Positions 1 through 8,616 of a stretch of 13,641 bases of DNA are shown one piece after another. The notes under the pieces are model-generated. The model was given only the letters and a program-made list of their open reading frames with translations. It searched no databases and was not told the origin of the DNA. The position numbers and the translations under genes are program-made. Source of the stretch: Physocladia obscura (Eukaryota; Chytridiomycota; Chytridiomycetes; Chytridiales; Chytriomycetaceae); NCBI GenBank assembly GCA_027596945.1, contig JADGJH010000864.1:1-13641 (forward strand), read 5' to 3'. How positions within the stretch are numbered: the stretch's first letter is position 1; every line of letters begins with the position of its first letter.

Positions 1-61
1 CAGGCTGCTTGAAATCTTGAACAAGCGTGTGAAAGAAGTGCACGTGCGAATAAAACACTGA
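1..61 (+). CDS. possible C-terminal end of an upstream gene (partial)
   Basis: From base 2 one plus-strand frame is open for 19 codons and ends in TGA at 59-61. The peptide is charged and rich in Leu, Lys and Val (it begins RLLEILNKRVKEV), which looks more like coding sequence than the other five frames here. It would be the last exon of a gene lying mostly left of the window. No domain is recognisable in so short a piece and no clear poly(A) signal follows closely. It may equally be chance. Confidence 0.2.
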   Translation, partial: RLLEILNKRVKEVHVRIKH

Positions 62-474
62 AGTGAAACTTAACTTGGTTTTTGGGGTGAAAGAAATCAT
101 AGAGATTAGAATGAAACAATAACCTCAGCAAAAACTATAGTAATTCATCGTTTTATTACTAAAAGGTATGGTGGTTCTTCTAAATAGGTGTCGGAAGTGA
201 TGCTTCGAACAGAAACCCAACAGATAATCATCTCCCAGATCTCAGTCCTATTCTGGCGGGTGATTTTCAGAGTTGCTCTGTCACCAAACGGACTTTCAAA
301 ATAATTGATTATCAAATTAAAAGAGCGAATATTGAAGACATATTCGAATCGAAGGAGCTGTTCAACCGAATGGTTTTGTTTTTGGGGAAAGAGATCGGAG
401 AGATCGGAATGGTGTTCCGAACATGCCAATTTTTTTTGTTTTTTGTTCCTCCAAAAATTAACTCTAATTCTTCA
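62..474. other. leader/promoter region upstream of SHMT with an unexplained open frame
   Basis: This stretch separates the possible upstream gene end from the preferred SHMT start at 475. A plus-strand frame is open without a stop from 184 and runs into SHMT exon 1, with an in-frame ATG at 370. An antisense frame (429-145) is also open for 94 codons. Neither encodes a domain I recognise. The stretch just before 475 is T-rich and looks like leader sequence. I read the region as promoter plus 5' leader, but a short exon on either strand cannot be excluded. Confidence 0.4.
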
Positions 475-2278
475 ATGTTATTCTCAGCTGTCTCCTCGGT
501 CCCGCGCCATATTTCTATGTTCCAGCCGCGTTTTTACGCTTCAGCCGCCACGCAAGCTGCTGCAAAGGTTTTTATCACTCTGTAGCATCGAGACAATCGT
601 TTGGAATCAATTTGACACCCGCCTTAGCGAATGAACGCTTCACTCGAAACTACGGATCCGGAGGTTTTCGATATTATTGAACGCGAAAAGCAAAGGCAAC
701 GTGAATCGATTGTTCTGATTCCGTCTGAGGTTGGTTTTCGTTTGCGCTTAATTGAATTTTATTGAAGTTTCAAAAAACAAATACCAGAACTTTACTTCTG
801 CTGCCGTTATGCAAGCCTTAGGTTCGGTGATGCAAAACAAATATTCAGAAGGCTACCCAAATGCCAGGTTTTTCCTGTTTCTTTTTCCGTAACTAGGGCT
901 TAGTTTTCTGAATGCTACTTTTTTTTTTGTAAACTTAGATACTACGGAGGAAATGAGTTTATCGACCAGGCAGAGCTTCTCTGTCAAAAACGCGCACTTG
1001 ATTTGTTTAATTTGGACTCAGCGAAGTGGGGTGTCAACGTTCAAGCTTTATCTGGTCAGTTTTCAGATTTCCGTGTCCGAAGTTTTTTTCTTGACAATAT
1101 ATTCTCCCCCACAGGCGCGCCTGCTAATCTTTACGTGTATAATGCTCTTATGAAACCTCACGAACGTTTGATGGGTCTTGATCTTCCCCACGGAGGCCAT
1201 CTCTCTCACGGTTTCCAGACCGACACAAAAAAAATTAGCGCTGTATCGATATATTTTGAATCAATGCCCTATCGCGTCGACGAATCCACTGGTCTCATTG
1301 ATTTTGATATGCTCGCGAAAACGGCGCAACTTTATCGACCAAAAGTGCTTGTAGCTGGTGCCAGCGCGTATGCACGTAATTGGGAATTCGAAAAGATGAA
1401 AACCGTCGCCGATAGCGTTGGCGCGTATTTGCTCGCGGATATAGCCCACACAAGTGGTTTAGTTGGTGCTGGAGTGTTGCCGCACCCTTTCGATCACGCG
1501 GATGTCGTTACGACGACCACTCACAAATCCTTGAGAGGGCCACGGTAAACTTGACAACTTTTAGAGTTGCGCTCAAAATTTTGAATATTTTATTAACTGA
1601 AACAGAGGAGCTATGATATTTTACCGAAAAGGTGTCAAGAACGTTGATAAAAAAGGAAAAGAAATTCTTTACGACCTCGAGTCACGAATCAATCAAAGTG
1701 TGTTTCCTGGACATCAGGGCGGGCCACACAACCACACCATTACAGCCTTAACTGTCGCACTGAAGCAAGCGAAAACGCCAGAATTCAGAGCTTACCAAGA
1801 GCAAGTGCTTAAGAACGCCAAAGTTATGGAAAACACTTTCCGTGCCAAGGGATATGACATGGTCAGCGGTGGAACAGACACTCACCTACTTCTCGTAGAT
1901 TTGAGGAAAAAAGGTGTTGATGGAGCCCGTGTTGAAAGAATTTTGGAACTGGTCAATATTGCCGCAAATAAGAATACTGTACCCGGAGATAAAAGTGCAC
2001 TTGTCCCTCATGGATTGAGAGTAGGTTCTCCTGCGATGACAACCCGTGGATTAGTTGAATCTGATTTCGAAAAAGTCACTGAATTTGTTGTCCGGGCAAT
2101 TGAGATTGCAGTTGGATTGAAAAGCAAGGTTTCTGGTACAAAATTCAAGGACTTCAAAGATTTTGTTGGCGATGGCTCTTCCATTGACAAAATTTCAACT
2201 CTGAAGCGTGAGGTTACTGAATTTTCAAAACAATTCCCAACGATTGGGGTTGAAGAGTCGAGTTTCAGATATAAATAA
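475..2278 (+). CDS. SHMT: serine hydroxymethyltransferase, probably mitochondrial
   Basis: PLP enzyme converting serine and tetrahydrofolate to glycine and 5,10-methylene-tetrahydrofolate, the main entry of one-carbon units. Exons: 475-567, 628-729, 788-867, 939-1054, 1115-1544, 1606-2278. All five introns (58-71 nt) are GT-AG, the phases agree, and the product is 497 aa, normal for the family. Diagnostic motifs are [13 protein letters not shown] before the first conserved block, [13 protein letters not shown] at residues 84-96, [10 protein letters not shown], the PLP-lysine motif [12 protein letters not shown] with Lys268 as Schiff-base residue, and [11 protein letters not shown]. Residues 1-31 are rich in Ser, Ala and Arg and lack acidic residues, like a mitochondrial presequence. 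A second ATG at 631, one codon into exon 2, begins the conserved part and could give a cytosolic form. The ATG at 370 is also in frame, but its extension is unlike a presequence. No catalytic residue is missing. It converges with kinase K1. Confidence 0.96.
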
Positions 2279-2279
2279 A
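2274..2279 (+). promoter_or_regulatory. poly(A) signal AATAAA overlapping the SHMT stop codon
   Basis: The canonical hexamer AATAAA contains the TAA stop (2276-2278) of SHMT. With cleavage normally 10-30 nt downstream, the 3' UTR would be very short and would end within the 58-bp gap before the K1 stop codon. Confidence 0.6.
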
Positions 2280-2335
2280 GATTAAAATGATTTAGTTCAT
2301 GTGATTTCTGTGTTCCTTTGGTTTTCTGACATTAT

Positions 2336-2341
2336 TTTATT
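2336..2341 (-). promoter_or_regulatory. poly(A) signal AATAAA overlapping the K1 stop codon
   Basis: On the minus strand AATAAA includes the K1 stop codon TAA (2339-2337). This is the same arrangement as in the convergent SHMT gene, so the two transcripts probably end in the same 58-bp interval or overlap slightly. Confidence 0.55.
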
Positions 2342-4158
2342 TCTCTTCTATCTCTTCAACATTTTCGTTGACTTCAGAAACGTTCTCAATTAAGTTTGGA
2401 TCTTTCGCAGTCACAGAGCTTCGCTTCAGTTCAGGTGTTCCCAGAGCTGATGAAATCAAATTCGAATGTCCCGGAATTTTACAACTTTCCGGCCTCCTTA
2501 AATTATCGAAACTAGATTCCCGACCTGTTGTTGATGCGCAATCGTCATCGAGTACAAAAACATGCTCACTTCTATCTTCCATTATATCAGTCTTGCTGCT
2601 CGCAAGACTCATTCGAGAAGTACTAACTCTTTGCTGGATTTCCATCATTTTATTTTCCCAGGCCATAGACTTTTTGCGAATCTGTTGCTGTGGCGGTAAC
2701 GTTGTGAAATCAAAGTTTTTATATTCTGCGTCAATTTTCTCGTATTCTTTGGCGTTTTCGGATCCCATTTTACTGAGTTCTCGTTGCATTTCTTTTCCAG
2801 TTTTGCGTGATTTTGCCTTCAATGGAGTGTCATCATAAAATATTTCTTCCAAGTCGTGTTTGTCGTCAAAATGGAATTTCGATGGCTACCAGGTTAAAGA
2901 ATGTTATTGACTTGCCTGATATATTTATTTTTCCGCTTTTCAATCTTACATCAGGAATATATGGCGGTTCCATTTCCAAAGCTTCGACTTTTTCCCAATC
3001 GTAATCATTGAACCATGCGTGAGTGTTAATTCGTGTATCACCTCCACTTTCTTTCGCTCCAAGCCGGTCCACTGCCGGTCGAGTCAGGAATCCTTTAATC
3101 ATATCAACACACTCTGGACTCATTTTCACTTCATCTTCAGGTGGAAATTCGAGAAGGCCAGATATAATTAATTTCTTCAAATCGTCATTCTTTTTTGCTC
3201 GAAATGGTCGCTGAAAAAAAGTTATTCAAAAAATTAAAAATTAAAAAAAAAAATTTACACTCACTTTTCCACAAAGCATTTCATAATGAATTACCCCCAA
3301 GCTCCACCAATCAATTGTGTATGTATATCCAGCTTTTTGCTCCAAAATTTCAGGTGCTAATTTTTCGAAGCTTTCAAAACAATATATCTTTTTTTTTTTT
3401 TTTCAAAAACTTCCTTACCCATATATACTAAGCTTCCTGCAACTGCGTGAAGAAACTTTCCTTCTTTCCAGTACGTTGAAATGTTGAAATCAGTTAAACA
3501 CGCATGCCCTTTCTCATCCAACAATACTGATTTCCATCCAATTTGAATAAGTTGGAAAAAGAAAAAATCTTCAGCTTGAAGAAACTTACTGTTATCTGGT
3601 TTTAAATCTCGGTGCACAACATTTTTCGAGTGTAGATACATAAGTCCTAGAGAAATTTCAGCAATATAGAACCGAACCATATCTTCGGTCAGTTTCTTTT
3701 GATTTGTTAACAAGAAACGAAGATCGCCCCCCAGTTTCAAATCCATGACCATATACATATTCTCATCATCTTGAAACGCGTACATCAAGTTACTAAATTA
3801 AAATAATCGATGGTATGAATAGAAGAAATATAGCGGGTTTTTTATATTACCAAACGAAGGGGCAATGCACAATTTCCAACAATTTCCTTTCCTGAATAAT
3901 ATTATCGACCGCCTTCATTTTTATACATTGCTCTTTGTTGATGTATTTGAGTGCATAATTTGCTCCAGTTTTTTTGTGCTGGACTATTTTGACTTTTCCA
4001 AAAGCGCCTTTGCCAATCGATCGCAAAAGGTCAAAATGAGCAAGATTTACTGTTTGTAGACCTCTGTAATTAATCTCTCTTTTATGTAAGGAATTTTTTT
4101 TTTCACCTTCTCCGTCCAGAGAAGGTTGTTGATCTTCTTTTGTACAGCAGACTCCCAT
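2337..4158 (-). CDS. K1: STK32/YANK-like serine/threonine kinase (AGC group), predicted active
   Basis: Exons on the minus strand: 4158-4107, 4049-3851, 3792-3590, 3526-3419, 3356-3265, 3210-2950, 2885-2337; 487 aa. The start at 4158 gives MGVCC, a probable N-myristoylation/palmitoylation signal. Kinase domain from about residue 23: glycine loop GKGAFG (30-35), ATP lysine K52, alpha-C Glu71, HRDLKPDN with Asp146, and DFN at 164-166. DFN in place of DFG is typical of the YANK/STK32 family. The APE glutamate is Glu190, followed by GYTYTIDWWSLGV. The domain ends near the PPYIPD motif at about 300-305. A tail of about 180 aa carries FDFTTLPPQ and TSRMSLASS. Intron 1 (4106-4050) is 57 nt, stop-free and in frame, so retention would add 19 residues; I splice it because K2 and K3 have an intron at exactly this point. 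Substrates are unknown. STK32 homology is firm; membrane anchoring is inferred. Confidence 0.92.
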
Positions 4159-4310
4159 AGCAGTTTTTTTTTGCCGTTGCCAAAAAATCAAAAAAATTTG
4201 CCATTGTTCTCTTTTTTTTCTTTGCTCCCAAGACATGATCGCAAGCCACAGGTAAAGAGTCTTTTTTCTTGTAACTTCAATAAAATGCATGCATTCAGTC
4301 ACCACACTAT

Positions 4311-4316
4311 TTTATT
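4311..4316 (-). promoter_or_regulatory. poly(A) signal AATAAA of K2
   Basis: AATAAA on the minus strand lies 4 nt after the K2 stop codon (TAG, 4323-4321). It falls within the 162-bp gap that must also hold the K1 promoter. Confidence 0.5.
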
Positions 4317-4320
4317 GTAA

Positions 4321-5924
4321 CTACAGTTTTTCTTCCAACGAATTCGAATCCTTCGATGCCGTATTTGAAATAACACTTGACGCTCTGGCTGAATTACTCC
4401 ATTCAGAAGTAACGCCTACTTCTGTTCCATTAGCAGAATACAAACTGACACCAGAAATACTTTTGGGATTTTTGGGATTCTCAACAGTTTTTTTCATCCA
4501 AACTTGCCATTTCTTTCCTCTGTCATCGAATTGTGACATTTGCTCATAATTGAAATCTCGAAACTCTTGATTAAAGTTTATTGCATTAGCAGCGTGTCTT
4601 TGTGAAATTGCTGGTGAGAAGCTTTTTGAGAAAGTAATACAATAAAAAAAAAAAACTTCACTAACATATTCTGCTGATTCTTTTTGATATTAAGTCGACT
4701 AAATTCTCTTCTTGAACTGGAATCTTGGCGTCAAAGAAATTACTAGTTGCCAACTTTTTGTTCAAATGAGAATAAGAAATAAAAAAGAGAAAAAAAAGAT
4801 TTACTTCGGGAATATAATCAGCCTTAATATTTACTGCTTCAGTTATTTTCCAATCGTAATCGTCAAACCAGCGATGAGCTTTAAATCCAGTGAAGCCGCC
4901 GCTTTCTGCATCGCCTAATCGATCAGGTGAATGGGACTGTAAAAGACGCTTGACCAAATGTTGAAATTCAGGAGAAACTTTAATGTGAGGGCTAAAATTA
5001 AATTTTGCTGCAGTTATCGCTTTTATTATCTCTTGCTCGGTTTTTCGTTTGAAAGGCCGCTAAAATTAAAAATTCAACAAATGTTCTAAAATAAATAAAT
5101 AAATTAAAACCTACATTTCCACAAATACATTCATATAGAATGACACCTAAACTCCACCAATCAACAGTGTGGGTATATCCACATTTTTTTAATATTTCTG
5201 GCGCTAAATAAAAAATATACGGTCAAGCCAATTATAACTATATCACTTAACTCACCCATATACGCAACTGTACCTGCGACTTCATACAACAAATCCTTTT
5301 CATTAAAGTTAGTCGCGAGGTTAAAGCCAGTCAAGCTCGCCCTTCCGTTATCATCGAGTAATATATTTTCTGGCCTCAGGTTTCGATGGACAATGTGATT
5401 CAAGTGAAGATAATTTATTCCACGTGATATATCTCCAATAATATATTTGCAGGCACTTTCCGGCAATGATTGAAGTTTGTTCAATGTGAATCGAAGATTT
5501 CCGCCGCTTTTAAAATCCAAGCATATAAACATATTTTCATCGTTTTGAAATGCAAATCGCAACTGGCTTTACATTTTTTAATTATTTTTTGGTGCTATCA
5601 GACGAATGTTTTGGTTTATTCGTTTTACCAGATAAATGGTGAGTTGATGATTCCAAGAATTTTTCTTTCGCGAAGCACACTTTTAATCAATCTTAATTCA
5701 AGATATTGCTTCTTATTAAATTGCTTGAGTACATATCTTGATTTTTTATAATTGACAAGTGTTGTTTTCATAGTTGGTGACAGCTTAATCGTAACAACTT
5801 CATTGAAATCTTCTTGTTTGACTGATAGAATTGACAATAATATTACGATTAAATTTTAACTAAAATTCTCACCATTACACGCATCCTGCTCTTGTCGTCC
5901 TAAATAGCTTGTGAAGTTTCCCAT
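4321..5924 (-). CDS. K2: STK32/YANK-like pseudokinase
   Basis: Exons: 5924-5873, 5821-5629, 5566-5256, 5203-5115, 5059-4805, 4753-4666, 4610-4321; 425 aa. It begins MGNFTS, a myristoylation-type start. The fold is recognisable (GGNLRF, IVHR, the YMAPEIL segment with Glu188, [20 protein letters not shown]), but catalytic residues are lost. The glycine-loop region is replaced by KLSPTMKTT (30-38) and is two residues shorter. The HRD aspartate is Asn144, the catalytic-loop lysine is Arg146, and the DFN aspartate is Gly162. Lys50, Glu69 and Asn149 remain. Every exon stays in frame without stops, so this is not a dead copy; a scaffold or allosteric role is the usual inference. The intron that interrupts the catalytic loop of K1 and K3 is missing, giving a fused 311-nt exon. 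Two introns (5628-5567, 4804-4754) use AAG acceptors; the second is 51 nt, stop-free and in frame. The tail keeps only traces of the sister tail motifs. Confidence 0.88.
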
Positions 5925-5989
5925 CAGACGTATATTTATTATTTGGTTTATTTCAAAATGTAAATCAAATATCTAACACATGAAATTGT

Positions 5990-5995
5990 TTTATT
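5990..5995 (-). promoter_or_regulatory. poly(A) signal AATAAA of K3
   Basis: AATAAA on the minus strand, 15 nt downstream of the K3 stop codon (TGA, 6013-6011). The gap from the K3 stop to the K2 start is only 86 bp, so the K3 3' end and the K2 promoter must share it. Confidence 0.5.
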
Positions 5996-6010
5996 CTTTC
6001 TGGAGAATTG

Positions 6011-7792
6011 TCATTCACGACTAGCTTGTGAAATTGCCATATCCACAGATTCATCGTATTCGGTATTTTTTTTGAAATGAAGTGGAATTTCAGGCATAGC
6101 ATGTTTTGTGTTTTTGGCATCACTAACTGAATTAAGGGACGACAACGAACTTTGAACACTCTTTGCACTTCGTATAGTCATGGCATCCGGCTCAAAAAGT
6201 ACATACTGTGATCTAGTTTCGTATAGATCCGATATGTTGCTGGCAAGCGATACGCGCGAAGTGCTATGCTGTTGAATTTTGGACAGTTTTTCATCCCATG
6301 CTGCCGATCGTTTTCGCACTTTGCATTGCTCTGGAAGCTTCGTAAAGTCGAATAATTTGAACTTGGATGATATTTTTTCTAATGGGCTCAATGGTGTTTT
6401 TGATTCTGTTGGTTTGGTGGATGCTATAGAAAAATAAAAAAAGTCAGGCGTTATTCTGATCAAGGCCCTGGTTAATACGAAACTAACATCTTTTTTCGAT
6501 TTTTCTAGGCTTTGCCTTCAACTGTTTATCGGAAAATAGTAACTCTTCAAGTTCAATAGTCTCATCGACGTTCAATTTTTTCGCCTGCGATAAATTTAAG
6601 TATGCAAAGAAAGACAATGAAAAGCTTACATCAGGAACATAAATTGGAGTTACTTCTAAATTTTCGAGCTGCGTCCAATCATACCCTTTGAGCCAAGCAT
6701 GTCCTGTAATTTCGAGGTCTCCACCAGTATCTTTTGATCCTAGTCGATTCGTGTATGGTTTTATCAATAGCCTTTTAATAATATCAGCGCATTCTTCAGA
6801 TATTAATGGTTCGACAGGAATCGTAAATATTGCTTTTCGTATTAAATCTTCAAGTTCGTTGTCTGTTTTTCCACGAAATGGCCTCTGAAACAGTAAAACT
6901 AAGTTCCTTTCTTTTAACGGAATAACAACTAATACCTTCCCAAAAAGCATTTCGTAAAGAACTATACCCAAACTCCACCAATCAATTGTTTGATCATATC
7001 CTTTTTTTTCTTTGTCCAGAATTTCGGGAGCTGAGACACAATGTTTGAAAAAACAAAATAATAATAGCTGTATATAAGTGCTAACCCATATATGACAAAC
7101 TTCCTGCTATAGCATGCATCAGTTTTGTATTCTTAAAATAAGTGGCAATATTGAAGTCAGTCAAACATGCATGTCCATGTTCATCCAGCAAAACTATTAT
7201 GGTTGTTAACTCAAGAAATATAAATCACATGACAAACTATTTTCTGGTTTTAAATCTCGGTGAACCACTTTTTTGGAGTGAAGATAAATAATTCCCAAAC
7301 ACAATTCTGCAAATATAAATTTCGCTGCGTCCTCTTTCATTTTGCCTTTGCGTGTTAAAGCATATCTCAAATCTCCTCCAAGCTTCATGTCCATCACCAT
7401 AAACATGTTTTCATCGTCTTGAAATGAATATCTCAAGTTGCTGAGATTAGTCAGAAAATAAATTAGCTCTAGGCCAAAGTAATGCCGACAACTGACCAAA
7501 CAAACGGGCAGTGTATATCTTCCAACAAATTTCGCTCTTGAATAATGTAATCAACAGCCTTTTGGCTGATGCATTGCTGCTTATCTATATATTTAAGCGC
7601 GTATTGAATTTTCGACTGCTTGTGGCAGACGAGTTTGACTTTTCCGTACGCTCCGCGTCCGATTGCGCAAATAAGATCAAAATGCGCGAGATTAACTGTG
7701 TTTTGTTAGCATGAGTGAGATTTCAAAGAGATTTTAAAACCTTCTTCCGTGAAATTGGCGGGTATTTCTTCCTCGCTTTGGCAGCAACCCAT
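6011..7792 (-). CDS. K3: STK32/YANK-like serine/threonine kinase, predicted active
   Basis: Exons: 7792-7741, 7695-7497, 7440-7238, 7193-7086, 7030-6936, 6884-6630, 6584-6488, 6423-6011; 473 aa. The start MGCCQS is a probable dual-acylation signal. Catalytic set complete: GRGAYG (30-35), Lys52, VVHRDLKPEN with Asp146, LTDFN with Asp164, APE Glu190, QTIDWWSLGI. The domain ends with IYVPD at about 300-304. The tail has LKAKPRK, FDFTKLPEQ, SAAWDEKL, IQQ and TSRVSLAS, all shared with K1. The first four coding exons are the same length as in K1 (52, 199, 203, 108 nt) with identical intron phases, which shows recent tandem duplication. The intron after EKR in the tail uses a GTTAGT donor, matched in K2 but absent from K1. 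The upstream region carries an inverted-repeat element 88 bp before the ATG. Substrates are unknown. Confidence 0.92.
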
Positions 7793-7880
7793 TTTAGTAC
7801 TTGATCGAAGAATAAAATAAGACTGAAATAGCGAGAAATTGCAAACAGTTTATTCCCTTTGTTTCAAATTTGCATTATTG

Positions 7881-7931
7881 GAAAGATTTTGCAAAAAGGA
7901 ATTCCTTGTGAGAATTCACTGTGGGACCACA
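7881..7931 (+). repeat. left terminal inverted repeat of the MITE-like element
   Basis: It begins GAAAGATTTTGC and ends GGGACCACA. The reverse complement recurs at 8049-8099 with two mismatches. It contains two GAATTC hexamers or near-hexamers and an imperfect inner palindrome (TGTGG-GA-CCACA). Confidence 0.88.
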
Positions 7932-8048
7932 TGAAGTTCTTAGAATTCCTCTTAATGAAACAAAATCCTTATCAGAAATCCTTATAAAGTACTTCTTCAT
8001 TTAAGCATTGGGTATTTGTTTTGTCAAACTTTGTTTTAAGGAATTTCC

Positions 8049-8099
8049 TGTGGTCCCACAGTGAATTCTCACAAGGAATTCTTTTTTGCAAAATCTCTC
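8049..8099 (-). repeat. right terminal inverted repeat of the MITE-like element
   Basis: It starts TGTGGTCCCACAG and ends GCAAAATCTCTC, the mirror of 7881-7931. It is followed directly by the second TATTG. Confidence 0.88.
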
Positions 8100-8104
8100 T
8101 ATTG

Positions 8105-8402
8105 TTGAGAACTTGAAAACTGAATACATTCCAATTCAAGCAAATTCATCCTACAAAACAACTGTTTCCACTGGTCTATCGATTTTAACAATTCCACGGT
8201 ACTTTTTTCCACGTTTTGGCTGCTATTTGACAGAAATACTTCAAAATCTCAGTGAAGGTGGAATACAAATCGAGTTAAATAAATTATAAATGAGATAGTT
8301 CACAATCAACCCCAACACGAGTTCAATAACATTGATTCCAAAAGCTAGTTCAAGTGTTTTACCGCGAATCTAGCCACAAACGAAACAGCCTTGAGAGAGT
8401 TA
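8105..8402. other. intergenic, no supportable gene
   Basis: A plus frame is open from inside the right terminal repeat to TAA at 8287-8289 (67 codons including MITE bases). Its peptide has mixed composition and no recognised domain. Part of it could be a remnant exon, but I see no splice context that joins it to anything. Confidence 0.3.
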
Positions 8403-8616
8403 GATCACCCTCGGAAAACAGACCAGTGCAAAGATCAACCCAATGGGTAAAAACAATCAACTAGTATTTGGCCAAGAAAGTTTTAATTTAGTTGAAGAAT
8501 TAGTAAAGTGTAATTCAGCTCATCCGTTTAAATGCGGAGAAATTTGCTACGTTTTGCCCATACGCTACTACTCACCACAAATGCAGGTCGCTATTTGTAT
8601 TTCCGATTTAATTTGA
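8403..8616 (+). CDS. possible small protein or exon, function unknown
   Basis: The frame is open after TTAG (8400-8403) and has an ATG at 8443 followed by 57 codons to TGA at 8614-8616. The peptide from that ATG begins MGKNNQLVFGQESF and later has HPFKCGEICYVLP, a balanced composition unlike the Lys/Asn/Ile/Phe-rich translations of nearby AT-rich DNA. The preceding TTAG could be a splice acceptor and the CAG/GT at 8584-8585 a donor, so it might be an internal exon. I recognise no family. It could also be chance. Confidence 0.22.

Larger units (their letters stand above)
7881..8099. mobile_element. 219-bp non-autonomous inverted-repeat transposon (MITE-like)
   Basis: Two 51-bp terminal inverted repeats, 7881-7931 and 8049-8099, match at 49 of 51 positions by my reading and enclose a 117-bp AT-rich core. 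The element is flanked by a 5-bp direct repeat TATTG (7876-7880 and 8100-8104), read as a target-site duplication. There is no transposase inside, so it needs one in trans. The 5-bp duplication does not fit the TA of Tc1/mariner, the 8 bp of hAT or the 3 bp of PIF/Harbinger; I do not assign a superfamily. It lies 88 bp upstream of the K3 ATG and may affect its promoter. Confidence 0.88.

Noticed and set aside
568..585. 18-nt mini-intron in SHMT ending at the TAG at 583-585
   Set aside because: The next codons lead to a stop. The 60-nt intron 568-627 restores the conserved SHMT frame.
2632..2679. possible 48-nt in-frame intron in the K1 tail
   Set aside because: It has GT and AG ends, but no pyrimidine tract and exon-like composition, so I kept it as coding.
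2368..2838. 156-codon plus-strand open frame
   Set aside because: Antisense shadow of the last K1 exon, which has strong homology to the K3 tail.
4159..4305. N-terminal extension of K1 from an ATG at 4305
   Set aside because: The extension is Lys/Trp-rich and has no counterpart in K2 or K3. The start at 4158 gives MGVCC, and exon 1 is then 52 nt in all three genes.
4622..4661. 40-nt intron with GTGAAG donor and AAG acceptor in K2
   Set aside because: The 55-nt intron 4665-4611 with GTTAGT and CAG is also in frame and matches the donor used at the same point in K3.
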